From Cohnella rhizosphaerae (GTDB lineage: Bacteria; Bacillota; Bacilli; Paenibacillales; Paenibacillaceae), in the NCBI RefSeq assembly GCF_029525575.1, contig NZ_JAPDIA010000007.1, positions 186,001-250,000 on the forward strand: DNA of 64,000 nucleotides, given 5' to 3'. Of this stretch, positions 9,598 to 19,416 are shown piece by piece; position 1 is the first letter of the stretch, and every line of letters starts with the position of its first letter. Under the pieces are notes generated by a model, which saw only the letters and a list, made by a program, of their open reading frames with translations, was not told the origin of the DNA and ran no database searches. The position numbers were made by a program, and so were the translations under genes.

Positions 9598-9648
9598 ATA
9601 TTTAGATAAACTTCTAATCAACTTATATTTAGATGATAAGCTAAATAT
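9598..9648. promoter_or_regulatory. Probable operator of the SdpR-like repressor
   Basis: An 8-bp perfect inverted repeat ATATTTAG / CTAAATAT (9625-9632 and 9641-9648) lies upstream of the ArsR gene in an AT-rich stretch. A further copy of the half site (ATATTTAGAT) starts near 9598. Confidence 0.6.
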
Positions 9649-9801
9649 TAATTTAATGCAAGGTACAGTAAAATTTTATCCCTAAAGAGTGGGCTTGCCC
9701 CACTCCTTTCCGTTAAGAGGAGGACTATTGTAAATGGTAATGGTAACTGCTTGCGAAAGAATATGAAGGCGGTTACAAGAATTTTATTTTAGGAGGTACA
9801 T

Positions 9802-12800
9802 ATGCTTACGAGAAAAGTATGGAGTCTTTTACTGGTGCTTGCCATCATCTTTACAAGTTGGATTCCCCAGTCGGTCGGCGCGTCCGATTCCGCCTCTGCG
9901 CCGCAGGCCGTCCAGGGATCGGCGATCGTTCAGAGCTACCCGATGCCTTCCATTTATACGGCCTCTCAAGTCTATTCCTTAAAGGCGGGCAGCGAGGCGG
10001 TTCCCGTCATCGAATATTTGCCGGAATACGACTACGCGGAGTTTTCTTTCTCCGGAACGGTCAGCATCGAGGTGACGGCGGACGAACCGATCACCTCTTA
10101 TTCGATCAGCCCGCTGGCCAAGAACATCCAGGGGACGGTCGACGGGAACAAGCTGACGTTTACGCTCTCTTCCTCTACCTATGTCATCGTGGATATCAAT
10201 GAAGTTCCGGGGGGAAAAGGCGGATGAAAGCGACCCGGCGAAGATCCGGAAGAGACTCGTCATTGCGGCCGACCCGCTTGAGACGGATATCCCCGACGCT
10301 TCGGGCCCCGGCGTTTACAACGTGACGGCCGCGCCCTACAATGCGGACAACACAGGGGCCACGATGGCATCGGATGCGATTCAGCAAGCCATCGACGATG
10401 CCAATCAAGCCGGGGGAGGCACGGTGTATATTCCGGCCGGCGTCTATCTCTCCGGCAATCTGACCTTAAAAAAGCAACGTCACCTTCTATCTGGCCGGCG
10501 GCGCCGTCATTGTCGGCACGGGCAGAGGCGAGGACTACCGCAACGACTTCCGCAAAGATTCCATCTCGGACGGCACTTATTTTATCCGCACGGAAGTCGA
10601 CTCCGAGAATATCACCATGCGCGGCCGCGGCACCATCGACGGCAAAGGAATCGAGATGCGCAAGCGCAAGATGACGAATCCGCCGTCCACGCACAAAGCG
10701 GGGGGAAGGGTTCATCAACAACCTGGTGGTGCCGATGGCGACCAGCCACTTTACGTTCGACGGGTTGATCCTGCGGGATGGCGGCTTCTGGGCATTCCTG
10801 GTCGTACGTTCCGACAACGTGACGATTACGAATTATAAAGGCTTCCAGAACCTGCGCGTGCTTGAGGATGACGCGATCGATATCAACGAGAGCCAGAACG
10901 TGCTGGTAAAGCATGCCATCGCCATCTCGGACGACGACACCTTCTCCACCAAGACATGGCCGCAGAAAGGCATGTCCAAAGATTGGCCCGGCGCGATCGA
11001 AAATTTGGTGAATGTCGTGTTCGACGATTGCCTGGCCTGGACCCGCGCGGGGGCCTTCAAGTTGGGCATGGGCATCTGCGTGCCGCAGATCGGCGTCGTC
11101 ATTCGCAATTCATACGTATATCAAAGCGCCAGAGCGCTGCTCGTCGATCATGCTTATACGGAAAATCCGCTTCCGGTAGAAGGCTGGGCCAAGGATATTA
11201 CGTTTGAGAACATCGATATCGAGCGGGTCGGCATTAACCAGTTCGGGAATTATTGGCTTCGGGTCTCTACCAGCACGGCAGGCGACGTCAGCAACGTCCT
11301 GCTCAAAAATATCAATGTCCGCCAAACGGGGGGGAGAATCCCCGATTCAGGGAAACCCGGTCAGAGGCGGCATGGTGAACGGGGTCACGTTTACGGATAT
11401 TTATGTGCGGGGCGCGCTTGCGAAAAGCTTGAGCGACATGAAGGTAGCCGTGAAAAATGAAAATGTGAGCGGCTTGGTCATTGCCAACTCGACGCCGGCC
11501 ATGTTCAGCGACAACTTCGAGGACGGCGATACCGAGGGATGGACAAGCGTTGCAGGCGGCTGGACGGTGGCGGACGACGCTTCGAACGTCGACGCTCCGA
11601 ATAAAGCGTTGTCCAGCTGGAATCAGACCAAGACCTCTCTCCTTACCGCCAACGCCGGCGCTTCCTGGTCGGATTACGCCTATGAAGCCAAAGTGAGACT
11701 GCCTTTTATCAACGGCGAGGAGAACGCAGGTCTTCTCTTCAGGGTACAGGATGAAAATAACTTCTATATGTACCGGATGAACGCCAAGTCCAAAAAAGAT
11801 GGAGCTGTACAAATCCGTAGCCGGAACCATGACCCTCGTAGCCGATACGCCCTTCACGCCCGCGAAGCAGTGGTATACGGTCAAAGCGGTCGTCCACGGG
11901 AATACGGTCAAAGGCTATGTCGACGGCGAGTTAAAGACAGAATGGACGAATCCGGCAGCGGAATTGACCGCGGGCGGAATCGGCTTCCGCACCACCTCGG
12001 CCAAGGTTTTGTTCGACGACGCGCGCGTGTCCGCGATCAATGAAGCGCCGACGGATATTATCCTTTCCCAAGACAGCATCGCCGAAAATACGACTGTAGG
12101 AGGCGTTGTCGGAACGTTCTCCACCGTCGATCCCGACGAGCAGGATACGTCCGCTTATGCGCTGGTGGAGGGGGACGGCGATACGGACAACGGCAGCTTC
12201 TCGATCGCCGTGTTGGGGAATACGCTGATCGTCCGTTCCGAACCGGATTACGAGACGAAGGACAGCTACAGCATCCGGGTGAGAACGACGGATTCGGGCG
12301 GCCTCTATTACGAGAAGCGCTTTACGATTCATATCCTCGACAGGGATGAGACTCCCGTAGATTCGGATCCGAACGCCGTTCTGTACAGCGACGATTTTGA
12401 AGACGGGGATACGACCGGCTGGATGTCCTCCGGCGGCACCTGGAATGTCGCGACGGACGTCACGAAGGCGCTCGTCCAGAAGTCGAGCACGACGGCTTTC
12501 ATTGCGGCCGGCGACGCTTGGACGGATTACGTATTTGAAGCTCAGGTCAAGGTCTCGATTAAGAATGCGAATGCAGGCATTGTTTTCAGAGCGACGGATA
12601 ACAAGAACTTTTATATGTACCGGCTCAACGCCTCCAACCAAAAGCTGGAGCTGTACAAATGCGTGGACGGCACCATGACCCTCGTATCCAGCACGTCCTT
12701 CACGGCTGAGGCGAAGCAATGGTATACGTTAAAAGCGATCGTGCAGGGGAATACGGTAAAGGGTTATGCGGACGGGGAACGGAAGATCGAATGGACCAAT

Positions 12801-14922
12801 CCCGTAAACGAATTGACCGAAGGCCATATCGGCTTCCGAACGACCTCGGCGGATGCCATGTTCGATCAAGTTCTCGTGACGGGCATCGCGCAGGCGCAGT
12901 CCGAGCCGCACAAGGCCGATGAATCCAAAAACGCCGTCACCCTCGACCGCAGCAGCGCGGCGGCAGGGCAAACGGTCGTCCTGACGGCCGAGGGGGACAG
13001 ACAGTCCGCTGACGGCGCCGTTGAGGGAGACGAGAAATTCGTTCCCGCGACCTGGACCTCCACGGAGGCCGGCAAAAACGGCAGCTTTGCCTGGGATGAG
13101 GCGGCGGGCGCGTACACCGCCAGCTATACCGTCTCCGAGGTCGGCTCTCATACCGTAACGGCTACTTTTCAGAAGCAAAGCTGGACAGATTCCGCTTGGG
13201 TTAACGAAACGACGGCTACTAGATCGGTGACCCTATCCGTCTATGCGCCGACGGACGTCAAAGAGAACCTCCTCGGCGTCAGTCCAAGCCAACTGGTGCT
13301 GGGGCAGACCGCCGTCGTGACGGCGGAGGGCTATCATCAGAACGCCGAGCCTTCGATCGTCGGCGAGGAGCGGTATTATCCGATCGCGTGGAGCTCCACG
13401 GAAGCGGGCAAGTCGGGGAAGTTTAGCGTCGTCGGACAAGTTTATCAAGCCGATTACACGCCCGCCGGGACAGGCATTTTTACGATCACGGCGACGTATC
13501 GGAATCAAGTATGGGACGGGGCGGCATGGAACGACGGCGCAACCGACACTAAAACCGTGGATCTGACGGTCGTTGCCCCACCGACAGACGGGGGCGATGG
13601 CGACGGTAACGGGGACGGCGGCGATGGTAGCGGCGATGGGGGGAACGCCTCCTTCGCCTGCACCGGGCACCGGGGGAACAACTACGCCTGCGGAAACGCT
13701 GCTCGATATCGGCAAGGCAACGACCGCGCAAGAAAACGGGAAGACCGTCACGACCGTCTCGATCGACCCGGTCAAATGGGAGCAAAAGCTGGCGCAGGGC
13801 GGCATGGGCGCCACCATCGTCATCCCGGCGGACTCCCCATCCGACAAGGTTGTGGTTGAATTGACCGGACCGTCGGTGAAGGCGATGGAAGCCAAGGAGG
13901 CCGTGCTGCAGATTCGGACGGAGAAGGCCGCCTATACGCTGACCGCGTCGCAAATCGACCTGGATGCCGTGTCGCGGCAGTTGGGGGCGCAGGCTGCCTT
14001 GCAGGATATTAAAGTCGGCATCACGATCGCAAAGCCCGCGGATGAAGTCGTCAAGCAAATGCAGGACATTGCCGGGCAGAAAGGGTACCGGATCGTCGCG
14101 CAGCCGGTTGCGTTCAAGATTACGGCAAGCAGCGGCAGCGGCGCGGTAGAGATCTCGAGCTTTAACGGCTATGTAGAAAGGTCCCTTCTTCTTGAAGAGG
14201 GAGCCGATCCGGGCCGGCTGGCGACGGGCGTCGTTTTCCACGAGGACGGGTCCTTCTCTCCGGTCCCTACCCGGACGGCGGTCGTCGACGGAAAAGCGTA
14301 CGCCAAGATCAACAGTTTGACCAATAGCATCTATGCGGCCGTATACAGCTCCAAGACCTTTACGGATATCGCTTCGCATTGGGCCAAGGATGCGATCGGC
14401 GACCTGGGCGCGAGGCTTGTCGTCGACGGCAGCGGCGACGGGCGGTTCGAACCCGACAGGGAGATGACCCGCGCGGAATTCGCGGCCATTCTCGTCAAGG
14501 GACTCGGGATCGCGCGGCCGGGTGCCGGAACGGATGTCTTTGAGGATGTGACCGGCGACAGCTGGTATTACGATGCCGTCGCGCTCGCGCATGCGTACGG
14601 AATCATCGACGGGTATGGAGACGGATCATTCGGACCGTCGGACACGATTACCCGCGAGCAGGCCATGACCATGACGGCAAAGGCGATGCAAATCACCGGA
14701 CTGAAGGATGAGCTGACGAAGGATGAAGCGGAGCTTCTGCTGGCCGGGTTCGAAGATGCCGGCGATGCTTCCGATTATGCCAGAGGCAGCATCGCATCTT
14801 CTCTGAAGGCCGGTATCATCTCCGGACGGAACGGAACGACGCTGGCGCCGAAGGATCCGATCACCCGCGCGGAGGTTGCCGTCATCGTTCAGCGGCTTTT
14901 GAAGCAATCCGGATTGATCTAG
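9802..14922 (+). CDS. Giant exported SLH protein with right-handed beta-helix (GH28/pectate-lyase-like), six frameshifts
   Basis: With single-base corrections this is one protein of about 1700 residues. Order: signal peptide (VWSLLLVLAIIFTSWIPQSVGA); a right-handed beta-helix (NADNTGATMASDAIQQAIDDA, then FENIDIERVGI-type coils) resembling polysaccharide hydrolases/lyases; two LamG-like jelly-roll modules (both FEDGDTxGW ... NFYMYR ... GFRTTSA) flanking a cadherin-like repeat; two Ig-like repeats; a Gly/Asp linker; and three SLH motifs. It probably binds and degrades polysaccharide at the cell surface. Frame changes at G6 10209-10214, A6 10468-10473, G6 10700-10705, G7 11328-11334, A6 11792-11797 and G6 13638-13643 each step by +1. 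AGGAGG precedes the ATG. The catalytic family is uncertain because the usual GH28 triad is only partly visible (EDDAIDI, SDDDTFS). Confidence 0.85.
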
Positions 14923-14934
14923 GAAGGACTCGCA

Positions 14935-14979
14935 AAGCAGCGTTCCTCTCTTTATCGGGAGGGACGCTGCTCTGTTTTT
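14935..14979 (+). terminator. Rho-independent terminator
   Basis: A long hairpin (AGCAGCGTTCCTCTC pairing with GGGAGGGACGCTGCT) ends in CTGTTTTT, just after the giant SLH gene. Confidence 0.9.
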
Positions 14980-14996
14980 AGCCCCGTCTTACCCGC

Positions 14997-15474
14997 CTAC
15001 TTTTTAACGACCGGAACCCAAAATTCGCCGTAGAAAGTACCGTCGCCGCTTGCTTGGCGATAAGTCGCATTCGGACCGCCGATGTAAGCATAGTCGGTGA
15101 CTTGCGGCAAAACTTCGCCAAATGCACGGTAAGTCAACTGATCGAACAAAGCTTCCTTGTCGCCGGTTCCTGCGACCACGATGTACTCGCTCTCCGGAAA
15201 CTCGATGATGCGCGTGGCGTCAGCCACCGCTTTGCCGGCTTCCACCGCGAAATAATTCCACGGTTTGCCTTGATAAACCTCGTTGACCGACCATTCCCGA
15301 TCGTCTTTCGCCGCCGCTTTGAGCTTGCTAAAACGCCCGTCAGCCTTGAGCCCTCCCCAAAACGCCGCTTTTTCCTTTTGCAAAGCCGGCGCGTCTTGGA
15401 AATTGGACCGAATGGAAAAGCCGTACGCGGTTAATGTGAATGACTTTTTTATATTCAATGGTGTAATTCGCCAT
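14997..15474 (-). CDS. GyrI-like effector-binding domain protein, one frameshift
   Basis: A stand-alone small-molecule-binding domain of about 158 residues, related to the effector domain of AraC-type regulators (GyrI-like/YdeE type). It shows GLKADGRFSKLKAAA, RIIEFPESEYIVVAGTG, DYAYIGGPNATYR and the closing GEFWVPVVKK. It begins MANYTIEYKK at the ATG ending at 15474, with AAAGGAGC upstream; the frame then shifts at T6 on the plus strand (15445-15450). It lies 22 bp after the paralogue at 15497-15976 in the same operon, divergent from a WYL regulator. It may bind or modify the ligand that the regulator responds to. Confidence 0.82.
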
Positions 15475-15496
15475 GCGCGTGCTCCTTTGACTGAGG

Positions 15497-15976
15497 TCAG
15501 CCTGCCGATTTTTTTGCACGAAGCCACATTTCGCCGTAAAAGTTACCGTCTTCAGCCGCTTTGACGAAAGTGGCGTTGCCGGGGCCGACGTATTTGTAGT
15601 CCGTGATTTCTTGCAGCAGGCCGCCGAAAACTTTCCCTGTTATCTCGTCGGCGAGCGCGTCTTGGTCGGCGCCTGTGCCAGGCACCACGAGGTAGTCGCC
15701 GGCGAGGAAGTCGAGGACGACCGCGTCTTCCACGTCGTATTCGCCCATCGCGCCGAAGCCGCGCCAAGCCTTGCCGTCGAGGACGTAATTGATTTGATAC
15801 GCTTGCCCGTCGGCGAGCGCGAGAAGCTCGGCAAGCTTGCCGTTTTCGGTAATTTCGGCTTTTTTCGCTGCCGTTTTAGCCGCATTGCCTGCCCAGTCGT
15901 TGTAGTCTTCCAGTATAACGCCGAAGCCAGTCATTTTGTAGTTTTCCGGGATGGATTGGATGGTGTAGTGAGACAT
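15497..15976 (-). CDS. GyrI-like effector-binding domain protein
   Basis: An intact 159-residue paralogue of the next gene. It begins MSHYTIQSIPENYKMTGFGV and has VLDFLAGDYLVVPGTGADQDAL, DYKYVGPGNATFV and a GEMWLRAKK end. It is the first gene of a two-gene operon divergent from the WYL regulator at 16078, with 101 bp between the starts. An AAGGAGCGAT ribosome site precedes the ATG. No DNA-binding domain is present. The domain family is known for binding hydrophobic cations and drugs; the ligand here is unknown. Confidence 0.85.
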   Translation of the reverse strand: MSHYTIQSIPENYKMTGFGVILEDYNDWAGNAAKTAAKKAEITENGKLAELLALADGQAYQINYVLDGKAWRGFGAMGEYDVEDAVVLDFLAGDYLVVPGTGADQDALADEITGKVFGGLLQEITDYKYVGPGNATFVKAAEDGNFYGEMWLRAKKSAG

Positions 15977-16030
15977 TTTAATCGCTCCTTGGCGGTTTAT
16001 TTCTTACAAGATCGATCCTATTGGCTATAT

Positions 16031-16047
16031 GTATCAAAAAGAGATAC
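16031..16047. promoter_or_regulatory. Possible operator between divergent GyrI-like and WYL genes
   Basis: A 5-bp inverted repeat GTATC-7-GATAC lies in the 101-bp divergent promoter region, with a further CTGATACAAT just downstream. GTATCA also occurs upstream of the second WYL gene (near 53307). Confidence 0.45.
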
Positions 16048-16077
16048 CTTTTACGGCGTTTCTGATACAATAAAACC

Positions 16078-17053
16078 ATGAAAAAAAACAGAACGAGTGA
16101 ACCTGATCATGCGCTTCATCAACAACCGCGCGCGTTTTACGATTGCCGAGATTCAGCGGGAGTTCAAGATTTCCCGTGCGACGGCGATCCGCGACATGAA
16201 CGAGATTCAGGCGATGGGCTTTCCGCTGACGACCGAGCTGGGGCGCGGAGGCGGCTACAATGTCCTGCAAAATCAGTACCTGCCCACTGTCCGATTTACG
16301 CCGGAAGAGCTGAAGGCCATTTTTATCAGCTTTATCGCCTCGAAAAATTCGCAGCTGCCTTATTTGCAAAATCGCCGCTCCATTACTGAAAAGCTCATCG
16401 GCATCGCGTCGCAAACCCAGCACGACGAGCTGATCGAGCTTAATCAGCTCTTGCTTTTTGAAAATACGAATCCGGCGAATCCGAATCTTCTGGAGCTCGA
16501 CGATGCGGCGCCTGCGGAGTTGAACCAGTTGATTTCGCTTGCTGCGCGGGATAAGCACTTGCGCTTGACGTATGAGCCGAGTCCCGGCTGGCCGCAGTTG
16601 ATGGACGTGTATGTGCTTCATATTTTGAACGCGAACGCGCATTGGCTGGTCGAGGTTTATGATCTCGATACGGACGCGTTTCGTTATTTGCCCGTCGAGA
16701 TGCTGCGGGACTCTGCCATTTCCGAACAGAAGCTCATGCGGTCCGAGCAAGAGATTTTAAGCCAAAAACGGCTTGGCGCCCGTGAATCCAATCTGGTAGT
16801 CAAGCTTGATGCGACCGGGATTCAGCGCTTTAAGCGATTGCATCCGCCGGGGATTATTTTGTCCTTTACCGGAATGTTCCAGTCGAGCGGGATTTTTAAC
16901 GTCCAACTGGATGTGACCGATGAAGAGACGCTGACGTACTACGCGGATTGGCTTTTGTTCTTGGGGAAAGGAGTCGCGTTTGAACGGATTCCCGATGAGC
17001 TGCGTTCGATTCTGGAAGAGCGGTTAAGGGGGAAGTGCGGACATTTTAACTAA
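16078..17053 (+). CDS. WYL-domain transcriptional regulator (DeoR-like HTH), one frameshift
   Basis: A regulator of about 324 residues. An N-terminal HTH_11-type helix-turn-helix (KTERVNLIMRFINNRARFTI, EIQREFKISRATAIRDM, EIQAMGFPL) is followed by a middle region and a C-terminal WYL-like ligand domain ending in LLFLGKGVAFERIP. The start at 16078 is inferred by alignment with the paralogue at 52328-53293: A8 at 16081-16088 must lose one A to give MKKTERVNLIM. It is divergent from two GyrI-like genes, which it probably controls. Confidence 0.85.
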
Positions 17054-17238
17054 ATACACGCCAGGACGTTAAGCCTAAATAACTAAGGAGAGACGATAAC
17101 GGCACGGCATGCCGCTAACCCCCTCGAGTCCCGATCGCCGGGGACGATAACCATACCTCTATTACACCGGCTGCCCGGCGGGCGGGCGATTCGAATCTCC
17201 CGCCCCGACCAAGCCTACAGTGAATGCGCCTACCGAGC

Positions 17239-17619
17239 TTACGAGCGGCCTCCGGCCTCATGCGCGCCGTGCACCGAGCTCGCCTCTTCTACCTTTTTTT
17301 GCCGCATATGCTCCTTATGGCGCTCGCCCCACAGGTGCATGGCGACGATAACCGGCTCCAGCGTTCTGCCGTAGTCCGTCACCGAGTACTCGACCTTCGG
17401 CGGAACCTGCGGGTAGACGACGCGCTTTACGATATCCTGTTCTTCAAGCTCCCTCAGCAGGCCCGTCAGGATTTTCTGCGTAATGCCGGGGACGAGCGCC
17501 CGCAGCTCGTTGAATCGTTTCGTCCCGCCGGTGAACAGATGGAACAAGATGTCGCCATTCCATTTGCCGGCAAAAATGTCGACGGCTTCAGCCGCGTGGC
17601 ACTGCTCAGTCGATGCCAT
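17239..17619 (-). CDS. HxlR-family winged-helix regulator
   Basis: An intact 126-residue HxlR protein: FAGKWNGDILFHLFTGGTKRFNELRALVPGITQKILTGLLRELEE is the winged helix, followed by VEYSVTDYGRTLEPVI. It carries a cysteine at residue 7, the position used for redox or quinone sensing by YodB and HypR in Bacillus subtilis. The divergent neighbour is an azoreductase, the classical YodB target, so thiol- or quinone-responsive repression of that gene is likely. It also represents a paralogous type common in Paenibacillus. Confidence 0.9.
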   Translation of the reverse strand: MASTEQCHAAEAVDIFAGKWNGDILFHLFTGGTKRFNELRALVPGITQKILTGLLRELEEQDIVKRVVYPQVPPKVEYSVTDYGRTLEPVIVAMHLWGERHKEHMRQKKVEEASSVHGAHEAGGRS

Positions 17620-17705
17620 GCCGCCACCTCCTCAGTTTCCAAAAGCATACTAAGCCACCTTAAAGTGCGTTCTTCCCAGCGACACGATCTTGTTCCATAA
17701 TAACA

Positions 17706-17727
17706 ACTGTGCTTGTAAAATCACAGT
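17706..17727. promoter_or_regulatory. Inverted repeat in the hxlR-azoR divergent promoter
   Basis: ACTGTG-10-CACAGT lies 36 bases upstream of the azoreductase ATG, a likely site for the HxlR protein. The assignment rests on position only. Confidence 0.5.
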
Positions 17728-17762
17728 ATAAATTTCTTACAACGAATGGGGAGGAAAATAAG

Positions 17763-18389
17763 ATGGCAAATGTACTGTTTGTTAAAGCAAACGACCGCCC
17801 GGCGGATCAAGCCGCAAGCGTAAAATTATACGACGCATTCCTGACCGCCTATAAGGAGACGCATCCGTCCGACACGATTACCGAGTTGGATCTGTTCGCG
17901 GAAAATCTTCCGTATTACGGCAACACGACGATCACCGGTTTGTACAAGCTGAGCCAAGGCTTCGAGCCGACGGCTGAAGAACGGCAGGCGGCAGAGATCT
18001 CGAGCCGTTATCTGGAGCAGTTCCTGGCCGCCGACAAAGTCGTGCTGGCGTTCCCGCTCTGGAACTTCACCGTGCCGGCGCCTCTGATTACGTATGCCTC
18101 CTATTTGTCGCAGACGGGGAAGACGTTCAAATACACGGCCGAGGGTCCCGTCGGCTTGGCCGGCGACAAGAAGGTCATGCTGCTCGCGGCGCGGGGCGGC
18201 GACTACTCCAACGAAGTGATGGCTCCGTTCGAGATGGCCGTTAATTATGTCAAAGTCATTCTCGGCTTCTGGGGCATTACGCAGCCCGAGTCCGTGATCG
18301 TAGAAGGCCACAACCAGTTCCAGGACCGCGCCGCCGACATCGTCGCAGCCGGTATCAAAGAAGCAGCCACAAAAGCGGCTGCGTTCTAA
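17763..18389 (+). CDS. azoR: FMN-dependent NADH-azoreductase
   Basis: An intact protein of about 208 residues with a flavodoxin-like fold. It begins MANVLFVKANDRPADQAASVKLYDAF and shows FPLWNFTVPAPLITY, characteristic of AzoR enzymes, then LLAARGGDYS and an FWGITQPESVIVEGH end. AzoR enzymes reduce azo dyes and quinones using NADH and protect against quinone stress. A GGGGAGG ribosome site lies upstream of the ATG at 17763. It is probably controlled by the divergent HxlR regulator. Confidence 0.93.
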   Translation: MANVLFVKANDRPADQAASVKLYDAFLTAYKETHPSDTITELDLFAENLPYYGNTTITGLYKLSQGFEPTAEERQAAEISSRYLEQFLAADKVVLAFPLWNFTVPAPLITYASYLSQTGKTFKYTAEGPVGLAGDKKVMLLAARGGDYSNEVMAPFEMAVNYVKVILGFWGITQPESVIVEGHNQFQDRAADIVAAGIKEAATKAAAF

Positions 18390-18701
18390 AGGAAGGCTTT
18401 TCGATTCGAGACGGACGGACGCAAAGGAATTCATCGACTCCCCGGGGGGGCGCATACGCCCGCTCCCGGGGGAGTTTGCATGGATTGTAGCACGTCTTTC
18501 TGCATTAACGCCTTCAGCTTCTGGTCAAAGACCAGGCCCTGCATCAGCTTTGACTTCGCCAGGCAAAGTCCTCTCCTTTCCGATTATTCCCGTGCGGCGG
18601 CAAGAATATAAACAAAATCTCAACCGCATTTGCGTTTAGCTGACGGCAGCGGTATACTGGCTTTGTTATTGATCAATCACTATCTTTTGGAGGATCATGC
18701 G
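18390..18701 (+). terminator. Terminator of azoR and upstream region of the TetR gene
   Basis: A hairpin at 18436-18477 (ACTCCCCGGG / CCCGGGGGAGT) followed by TTTGC ends the azoreductase transcript. The rest up to the TetR start holds no recognisable gene; a TetR-type half-palindrome is present at 18666-18683. Confidence 0.75.
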
Positions 18702-19223
18702 TTGGCTAAATCCAATTTTACTTCCGTTAATCGCAAGGCGGAGATTGTTTCCGCGGCGATCGAGGTATTCGCCGAAGTCGGCTATTACCGTGCTACGACG
18801 GCACAGGTGGCACAGCGGGCGAACATTTCACAACCTTACGTTTTCAAGTTTTTCTCGACAAAGGAGCTTTTGCTGCTCGGCGCGTTGGAAGCCTCTTGGT
18901 CCAGAGTAATTCAATCGTTCCGTCAGGTGATAGAGCAAACGTCGCCGGATTTGTTGGAGGCTACGCTGATCCAGGAATACGAGAACATTCAGGCGATGCA
19001 CCATAACGAGATTTTATTGCAGATGCAGGCGCAGACAATTCAGGAGGAAGCGATCCGGCAGTCGATGAGGAACGGCTTTAAGGAAGTTCGCGAAATGGTG
19101 CTCGCCGCATTCCAGGAGGCCGGTGTCGACAAAGCCGAGGAGCGAACGATGCTGTTTCTCGCGCGAGGCTTGCTGTGCAACGTCGCTGTGGCGCTAAGTA
19201 TGCCCGAATTAATGAAGAGATGA
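18702..19223 (+). CDS. TetR-family repressor
   Basis: An intact protein of about 173 residues from the TTG at 18702, chosen because GGAGGA lies seven bases upstream and the family start fits (MAKSNFTSVNRKAEIVSAA). The helix-turn-helix is EVGYYRATTAQVAQRANISQPYVFKFFSTKELLL. Its likely operator, TGATTGATCAATCA-like, occurs upstream of itself and three times before the downstream dehydrogenase gene, so it probably represses both. The inducer is unknown. Confidence 0.9.
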   Translation: MAKSNFTSVNRKAEIVSAAIEVFAEVGYYRATTAQVAQRANISQPYVFKFFSTKELLLLGALEASWSRVIQSFRQVIEQTSPDLLEATLIQEYENIQAMHHNEILLQMQAQTIQEEAIRQSMRNGFKEVREMVLAAFQEAGVDKAEERTMLFLARGLLCNVAVALSMPELMKR

Positions 19224-19251
19224 GGAGAGGCGGTTTTTATTTCAAAATTGG

Positions 19252-19394
19252 TTATTGACCAATCACTCACAAATCGTTATAGTCAAATTGCAGATTAGTG
19301 ATTGATCAATCACTAATGGAAAGAAATCTGAATAGATTCCATTGGGCAAAGGTGCTCGTCATCTGGCGCGCAAAATGAGTGACTAATCAATCAC
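19252..19394. promoter_or_regulatory. Cluster of TetR operator palindromes
   Basis: A perfect 22-bp palindrome spans 19295-19316 (half site TTAGTGATTGA). Related copies lie at 19252-19267 (TTATTGACCAATCACT) and 19379-19394 (GTGACTAATCAATCAC), with a fourth upstream of the TetR gene at 18666-18683. All share the GATCAATCAC-like half site. Confidence 0.8.
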
Positions 19395-19416
19395 AATGCG
19401 AAAGAGGTCGAGTGGG

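Noticed and set aside
17054-17238. Riboswitch-like GC-rich gap between WYL and HxlR genes
   Set aside because: Only short inverted repeats are seen; no known riboswitch core was recognised and the flanking genes converge.
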